Origin: Sulfurimonas sp.
GTDB taxonomy: Bacteria > Campylobacterota > Campylobacteria > Campylobacterales > Sulfurimonadaceae
Assembly (NCBI GenBank): GCA_002733945.2
Contig: NVXO02000013.1
Coordinates: 9,402 to 19,293, forward strand
Length of the DNA stretch: 9,892 nucleotides
Direction of reading: 5' to 3'
Part shown: positions 6,978-9,892 of the stretch, in pieces
How the letters are laid out: every line of letters begins with the position of its first letter
Numbering within the stretch: the first letter of the stretch is position 1
The notes under the pieces: generated by a model
Databases searched by the model: none
Seen by the model: only the letters and a program-made list of their open reading frames with translations
Told to the model about the DNA's origin: nothing
Position numbers and translations under genes: made by a program

Positions 6978-7133
6978 TTATGAAATAGGAGGAGAGTTTA
7001 TTTGTAGTCGTAGAGGTCTACCGCTGAGTGTGCATACAGACGAGACATCAGCATATATCTTTTGTAAAGAAACATAGGCTTGTATCGCTCCTAATGAAAA
7101 GTAGTTTTTTCCAAAACCTTTAGGTATATGCAC
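6978..7133 (-). CDS. Possible 51-residue ORF in the porin leader
   Basis: On the minus strand a GTG at 7133 opens a 51-codon frame that starts (M)HIPKGFGKNYF and ends INSPPIS before a TAA at 6980-6978, 42 bases ahead of the porin start. AGAGAG lies about five bases before the GTG, and a TATAAT at 7169-7164 would give a leader of some 25 bases. It has no signal peptide or membrane helix, one Cys, and no family I recognise. The opening HIPKGF resembles the CbiM start HIPDGF, but nothing after it does, so I regard that as coincidence or a remnant. It could be a real small protein, a translated leader controlling the porin, or a chance frame. Confidence 0.3.
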   Translation of the reverse strand: MHIPKGFGKNYFSLGAIQAYVSLQKIYADVSSVCTLSGRPLRLQINSPPIS

Positions 7134-7163
7134 GGTATCTCTCTAGTATAAAGTAGTTTTAGA

Positions 7164-7172
7164 ATTATAGCA
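7164..7172 (-). promoter_or_regulatory. Extended -10 promoter reading toward the small ORF and porin
   Basis: The minus strand reads TGC-TATAAT, predicting a start site near 7157 and a transcript covering the 51-aa frame and then the porin. A second, weaker TATACT box lies at 7150-7145. No -35 consensus is seen. Confidence 0.5.
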
Positions 7173-7188
7173 AGCCATATTTTAATTA

Positions 7189-7197
7189 TGCTATAAT
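7189..7197 (+). promoter_or_regulatory. Extended -10 promoter reading into the cobalamin riboswitch
   Basis: The plus strand reads TGC-TATAAT, predicting a start near 7203. That places the first transcribed bases just before the first strand of the riboswitch closing helix at 7207-7212, so promoter and aptamer positions fit each other well. Confidence 0.65.
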
Positions 7198-7206
7198 TTT
7201 TTCATA

Positions 7207-7289
7207 ACTTTAGAGGAATTAAGGTGAAATACCTAAGCTCTTCCGGAACTGTAAACTATTTTTTATAGTAAAGCCAGATTATTTAAAGT
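7207..7289 (+). promoter_or_regulatory. Compact cobalamin riboswitch aptamer
   Basis: The order of conserved core elements matches the cobalamin (B12) aptamer: GAGGAA (7213-7218), a short hairpin with loop-side GGTGAAATACC (7223-7233), CTCTTCC (7238-7244) able to pair with GAGGAA, then ACTGTAA (7248-7254), a hairpin ACTAT/ATAGT (7255-7269), and AAGCCAGA (7271-7278). The outer helix is ACTTTA (7207-7212) with TAAAGT (7284-7289). The consensus would be near GCAACTGTAA and AAGCCAG; here it is GGAACTGTAA. The aptamer is small and A+T-rich, and lacks the usual GC-rich peripheral helices. Adenosylcobalamin-type ligands normally lower expression of the downstream gene. The downstream CbiM-like permease is a classic target, which supports the call. 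Confidence 0.78.
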
Positions 7290-7298
7290 AAAACATGT

Positions 7299-7326
7299 AA
7301 AAAAACAACGAGAGATTGTTTTTTTT
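7299..7326 (+). terminator. A/U-rich hairpin with T tract, possible riboswitch expression platform
   Basis: AAAAAAACAA (7299-7308) pairs perfectly with TTGTTTTTTT (7316-7325) around the loop CGAGAGA, and the 3' arm is itself a T run, as in an intrinsic terminator or attenuator. The stem has only one G-C pair, so it is weak. TTGTT (7316-7320) can instead pair with AACAA at 7327-7331, which touches the AGG of the ribosome-binding site. Confidence 0.4.
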
Positions 7327-7343
7327 AACAAGGAAATAAACAT

Positions 7344-8030
7344 ATGCATATAGAAGCAGGTGTAGTAGACGGGGCGAAAATGCTCCTTAGTTATGGGACA
7401 GCGGCAGCTGTATTTGGTGCTACGGCAAAAGTTGCATTTGACAACATGAAAGAGAATGGAATCACTTCACTTCTTTTAAAAAGTATCATTGCAACTATCG
7501 TAGTGTTCTTCTGTTTTGAGGTTTTACCTCATTATCCTATTGGTGTTAGTGAAGTTCACCTTATTTTAGGCACAACTATATTTTTAGTATTTGGACTTGC
7601 TCCAGCGGCTATTGGTTTAGCACTTGGTTTAGCTATACAGGGTCTATTTTTCGCACAGTTTGACTTACCTCAGTATGGTATAAATGTTACAACACTTCTT
7701 GCTAGTATGCTGATTTTAGATATGGCTATGAAAAAAATAGTCCCAGCTAAGACGGCATACAAAGACATAACTTACTCTCAAATGTTAAAAATGTCTATAG
7801 TTTGGGAAGGTGCCGTTGTTTCATGGGTTGCTTTTTGGGCATTTTATGGTCAAGGATTTAGTCTAACAAATGTAGAAAACGTAGTTACTTTTGGTGGTGC
7901 TTATATGGCAGTTGTTCTTATTGAACCTCTTGTTGATATCGCAGTTTTAACAGCTGTCAAAGCATTTCACAAAACAAATGAGTGTACAACAATGATGTTT
8001 GACAAAAGACTTTGTAAAGCTTCTATTTAA
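7344..8030 (+). CDS. Orphan CbiM-like permease, probable cobalt uptake, under B12 riboswitch
   Basis: The 228-residue membrane protein begins Met-His-Ile (MHIEAGVVDG) and keeps the second conserved site, His72 in SEVHLILG, so the Met1/His2/His metal-site pattern of CbiM/NikM is intact. GLAPAAIGL and the FFAQFDLPQYGIN stretch (103-114) align with the FGPW... and FFGEGGVSTLGIN region of nikM. About six hydrophobic segments are present. The tail has Cys214 and Cys224. No partner CbiN, CbiQ or CbiO gene is adjacent. AGGAA lies eight bases before the ATG. Cobalamin control points to cobalt supply for B12 rather than nickel. It may work alone, as CbiMN does at low rate, or share NikQ-NikO. It ends four bases into the convergent CDF gene. 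Confidence 0.78.
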   Translation: MHIEAGVVDGAKMLLSYGTAAAVFGATAKVAFDNMKENGITSLLLKSIIATIVVFFCFEVLPHYPIGVSEVHLILGTTIFLVFGLAPAAIGLALGLAIQGLFFAQFDLPQYGINVTTLLASMLILDMAMKKIVPAKTAYKDITYSQMLKMSIVWEGAVVSWVAFWAFYGQGFSLTNVENVVTFGGAYMAVVLIEPLVDIAVLTAVKAFHKTNECTTMMFDKRLCKASI

Positions 8031-8914
8031 CAGTGTTCTACCTCACAGTGTGAATCCTCAAACTCTATACATGAGTGCGAGATAGAGTAAGTTGTCTCCA
8101 GCTTACTCTTTAACTCTTCCTTTATTTTTTCTAAATTATTAACACTCTCTAAAACAACATGCGCTTCTAGTGCATTATGATGTTCGTCAAGTTGCCATAG
8201 ATGCAGGTGATGTACATTGACAATACCCTTCGTCTCTTGCATAGTTTTTAAAACATCTTCCGACTTTATATCTTTTGGGGCACCTTGCATAAGTATGTTT
8301 ATGACACTCGGCAGCATTGAGTAGGCCTGATACAAAACATAGGATGCGATGAGTAAAGTAAGTAAAGTATCCACAAAATACCACTCATAAAGAAGTATAA
8401 GAATACCCGCGATTATGACAGCTAAAGAGGCAAGAGCATCAGAGACATTATGTAAGAATGCTACTCGCATGTTTACACTGTCCTTGGAGACACTGTATGT
8501 TAAAAATGCAGTTACCACATCTATAACTAAAGCAATACTAGCAACGATAATAACCATCCAACCCTCAATAACCTGAGGTGAGTTTAAACGCCATAATGCT
8601 TCATAAATAAGATAAAAACCAACAAGAACGAGAGTGATAAGGTTTGTAAACGCGGCAATGACTTCGGCACGCTTGTATCCAAAAGTCATAAATGCATCAT
8701 GCTCTTTAATGCTTATCTTTTGGGCGATGAATGCGATGACTAAGGAGATAGCATCGCTAAGGTTGTGAAGTGCATCTGCGATGAGAGCGAGACTTCCAGA
8801 GATAACACCACCGATGATTTGAGCAAATGTCAAAGCGACATTTATAACTATCGCCCATATAAGCCGGTTAGATTTTATATCTGAAGATATACTGTGTGAG
8901 TGTTCATGTGACAT
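8027..8914 (-). CDS. Cation diffusion facilitator (CzcD/ZitB-like) divalent metal exporter
   Basis: A 295-residue inner-membrane antiporter exchanging protons for cytoplasmic Zn/Co/Ni-type ions. It has a His-rich N-terminus (HEHSHS), six membrane segments from about residue 18 to 206, and the paired CDF site: DALHNLSD (His50, Asp54) in the second helix and LHNVSD (His155, Asp159) in the fifth. This HD-HD pattern is that of the zinc-CDF group (CzcD/ZitB). The cytoplasmic domain carries HHLHLW (235-240) and HH (245-246), and the extreme C-terminus is Cys/His-rich (Cys282, His289, Cys290, His294, Cys295). AAAGG lies eight bases before the ATG. The stop TAA shares bases with the stop of the convergent CbiM-like gene. 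Cobalt or nickel export is suggested only by context. Confidence 0.9.
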   Translation of the reverse strand: MSHEHSHSISSDIKSNRLIWAIVINVALTFAQIIGGVISGSLALIADALHNLSDAISLVIAFIAQKISIKEHDAFMTFGYKRAEVIAAFTNLITLVLVGFYLIYEALWRLNSPQVIEGWMVIIVASIALVIDVVTAFLTYSVSKDSVNMRVAFLHNVSDALASLAVIIAGILILLYEWYFVDTLLTLLIASYVLYQAYSMLPSVINILMQGAPKDIKSEDVLKTMQETKGIVNVHHLHLWQLDEHHNALEAHVVLESVNNLEKIKEELKSKLETTYSISHSCIEFEDSHCEVEHC

Positions 8915-8953
8915 TTAGAAACCTTTAATCAAAATAGAGATAGAATACCTGAG

Positions 8954-9892
8954 ATGAAATTAAACAATAAAACTTCAATTATCATTATAACTGCAATATC
9001 TTTTTTTATACTTAATGTATTCTTATCATATAAAATGGGTTTGCAAGAAGAGATAAAGTCTTCTTATAAACAAGATGAACTCATACTAAAAAACTTATTT
9101 ACGTCTCAAGAGAAATACCTAGCTGTAATTGCCAAAATATTTACATCTGATAGCGTTGTTCTAAAAGCATATAAAGACAACAACCCGCAACTACTTCAAA
9201 AGCACATTACCCCTATATGGGAAAAACTCAAGTCAAATAAACTTATTTATGAGATACATTTTTTTCAGCCTTCTGCAATTTCTTTTGTAAACTTTTCGGA
9301 TTTTGATTCTAGTGGGAATGATATTTCTGATGTACGAACAGATATGCTATGGGTTACTTCTTCTTTTAAAAAAAGTGCACATATTCTTATGTGTAAAACA
9401 TATGCAGGCTATAGAGTCACGCAACCTATAGTTGATGAAAATAACAAAATGTTAGGAGGACTCTCCTTAGGAAAAAAAGTTGACTGGATTCCTAGTGTTA
9501 TAAAAGAAAAAACGCAACACGATTCTTTTTTAGTCTATTATCAGGATGCCACCTCAACCTTATCACCAAAATATAAGAACAACTTTCTTAAAGACAAGGA
9601 AGCATTTAGAGAGTTTTTATTAGCTAATGAAACGATAAATGTCACTCCCGCAGAACTAAAAAACATTGACTTTAAAAAATCAATACAAAATATAATAATT
9701 GGAGAAGAAGAATACACACTTTTTTCCTATCCTATTACAGATTTTAACAACAACACTATGGGCTATCTTTGTACAATTACACAGCTTAAAGCTTTTAAGG
9801 AACGATTTTATAATTTCTCCATTAAAGAGATAATAATGATTCTTTTAACGGCGATGATTCTCTTATATATAAATCGTCGTTCTAATAAAAAG
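8954..9892 (+). CDS. N-terminal part of a membrane sensor protein with a Cache-like periplasmic domain (partial)
   Basis: The frame is open from ATG 8954 to the window edge, 313 codons without a stop. It has a membrane segment at about 8-25, a periplasmic region of roughly 265 residues, and a second membrane segment near 292-306 followed by the basic start of a cytoplasmic part (NRRSNKK). The stretch IHFFQPS...SFVNFSDFDSSGNDISDVR (101-128) resembles the double-Cache sensors of histidine kinases, chemoreceptors and diguanylate cyclases, which often read 'G-D-D-L-S-x-x-R' here. The output domain lies outside the window, so class is unknown. Only 39 bases separate it from the divergent CDF gene. 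There is no good ribosome-binding site; a TAGAAT box at 8941-8946 would make the mRNA nearly leaderless. Confidence 0.75.
   Translation, partial: MKLNNKTSIIIITAISFFILNVFLSYKMGLQEEIKSSYKQDELILKNLFTSQEKYLAVIAKIFTSDSVVLKAYKDNNPQLLQKHITPIWEKLKSNKLIYEIHFFQPSAISFVNFSDFDSSGNDISDVRTDMLWVTSSFKKSAHILMCKTYAGYRVTQPIVDENNKMLGGLSLGKKVDWIPSVIKEKTQHDSFLVYYQDATSTLSPKYKNNFLKDKEAFREFLLANETINVTPAELKNIDFKKSIQNIIIGEEEYTLFSYPITDFNNNTMGYLCTITQLKAFKERFYNFSIKEIIMILLTAMILLYINRRSNKK

Larger units (their letters stand above)
7163..7198. repeat. Perfect 10-bp inverted repeat carrying two outward extended -10 elements
   Basis: AATTATAGCA at 7163-7172 is the exact reverse complement of TGCTATAATT at 7189-7198, with a 16-base A/T-rich spacer. 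Read outward, each arm is TGnTATAAT, an extended -10 promoter. The dyad therefore either is a symmetric bidirectional promoter or holds an operator embedded in both promoters. Each promoter's -35 region would overlap the other's -10, so the two polymerases should compete or be jointly controlled. Confidence 0.7.

Noticed and set aside
8187..8384. Alternative minus-strand frame inside the CDF gene
   Set aside because: Same strand but another frame of a well-supported exporter; its Cys/His-rich look comes from out-of-frame reading.

Overview
The window is A+T-rich, gene-dense and carries proteins typical of a Gram-negative Campylobacterota bacterium (Sulfurimonas/Sulfurovum-like). This assignment is inference from protein character: a nikK-nikL-nikM-nikQ-nikO nickel-type ECF operon, OprD-like and other outer-membrane barrels, T-rich promoters with TATAAT boxes and little -35 signal, and frequent TTG/GTG starts. 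No rRNA, tRNA, CRISPR array or complete insertion sequence was seen.

Layout. 1-15 (-) may hold the first codons of a gene leaving the left edge. 93-1539 (-) holds a TruC-like tRNA pseudouridine synthase preceded by a TTG-started protein derived from an ISXO2/IS1595-type transposase with an eroded catalytic triad. 1627-5675 (+) is a tightly packed metal-uptake operon: nikK (DUF4198 periplasmic protein), nikL (membrane-anchored periplasmic protein), an outer-membrane beta-barrel, nikM (substrate-binding permease), nikQ (transmembrane coupling protein) and nikO (ATPase with a His-rich tail). Tail to tail with it, 5679-6935 (-), is an OprD-like porin. 6936-7343 is a regulatory island: a possible 51-aa leader ORF, a dyad-symmetric pair of extended -10 promoters firing outward, and a compact cobalamin riboswitch. 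The riboswitch precedes an orphan CbiM-like permease (7344-8030, +). That gene shares its stop-codon bases with a convergent CDF cation exporter (8027-8914, -). From 8954 to the right edge runs the N-terminal sensor half of a membrane signalling protein with a Cache-like domain.

How it fits together. The window looks like a transition-metal (Ni/Co) homeostasis island. Outer-membrane barrels would admit the metal, NikK and NikL would handle it in the periplasm, and NikM-NikQ-NikO would import it for Ni enzymes such as [NiFe]-hydrogenase or urease. The orphan CbiM, under cobalamin feedback, would import cobalt for B12 synthesis, and the CDF protein would export surplus divalent metal. Three observations link the parts. 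Every exported protein with a cleavable signal has a predicted mature N-terminus beginning with His, and both permeases begin Met-His-Ile. NikO ends in eight histidines. One symmetric promoter element appears to drive the porin and the riboswitch-controlled cobalt permease in opposite directions. The permease has no ATPase or coupling protein of its own nearby, which raises the possibility that it borrows NikQ-NikO.
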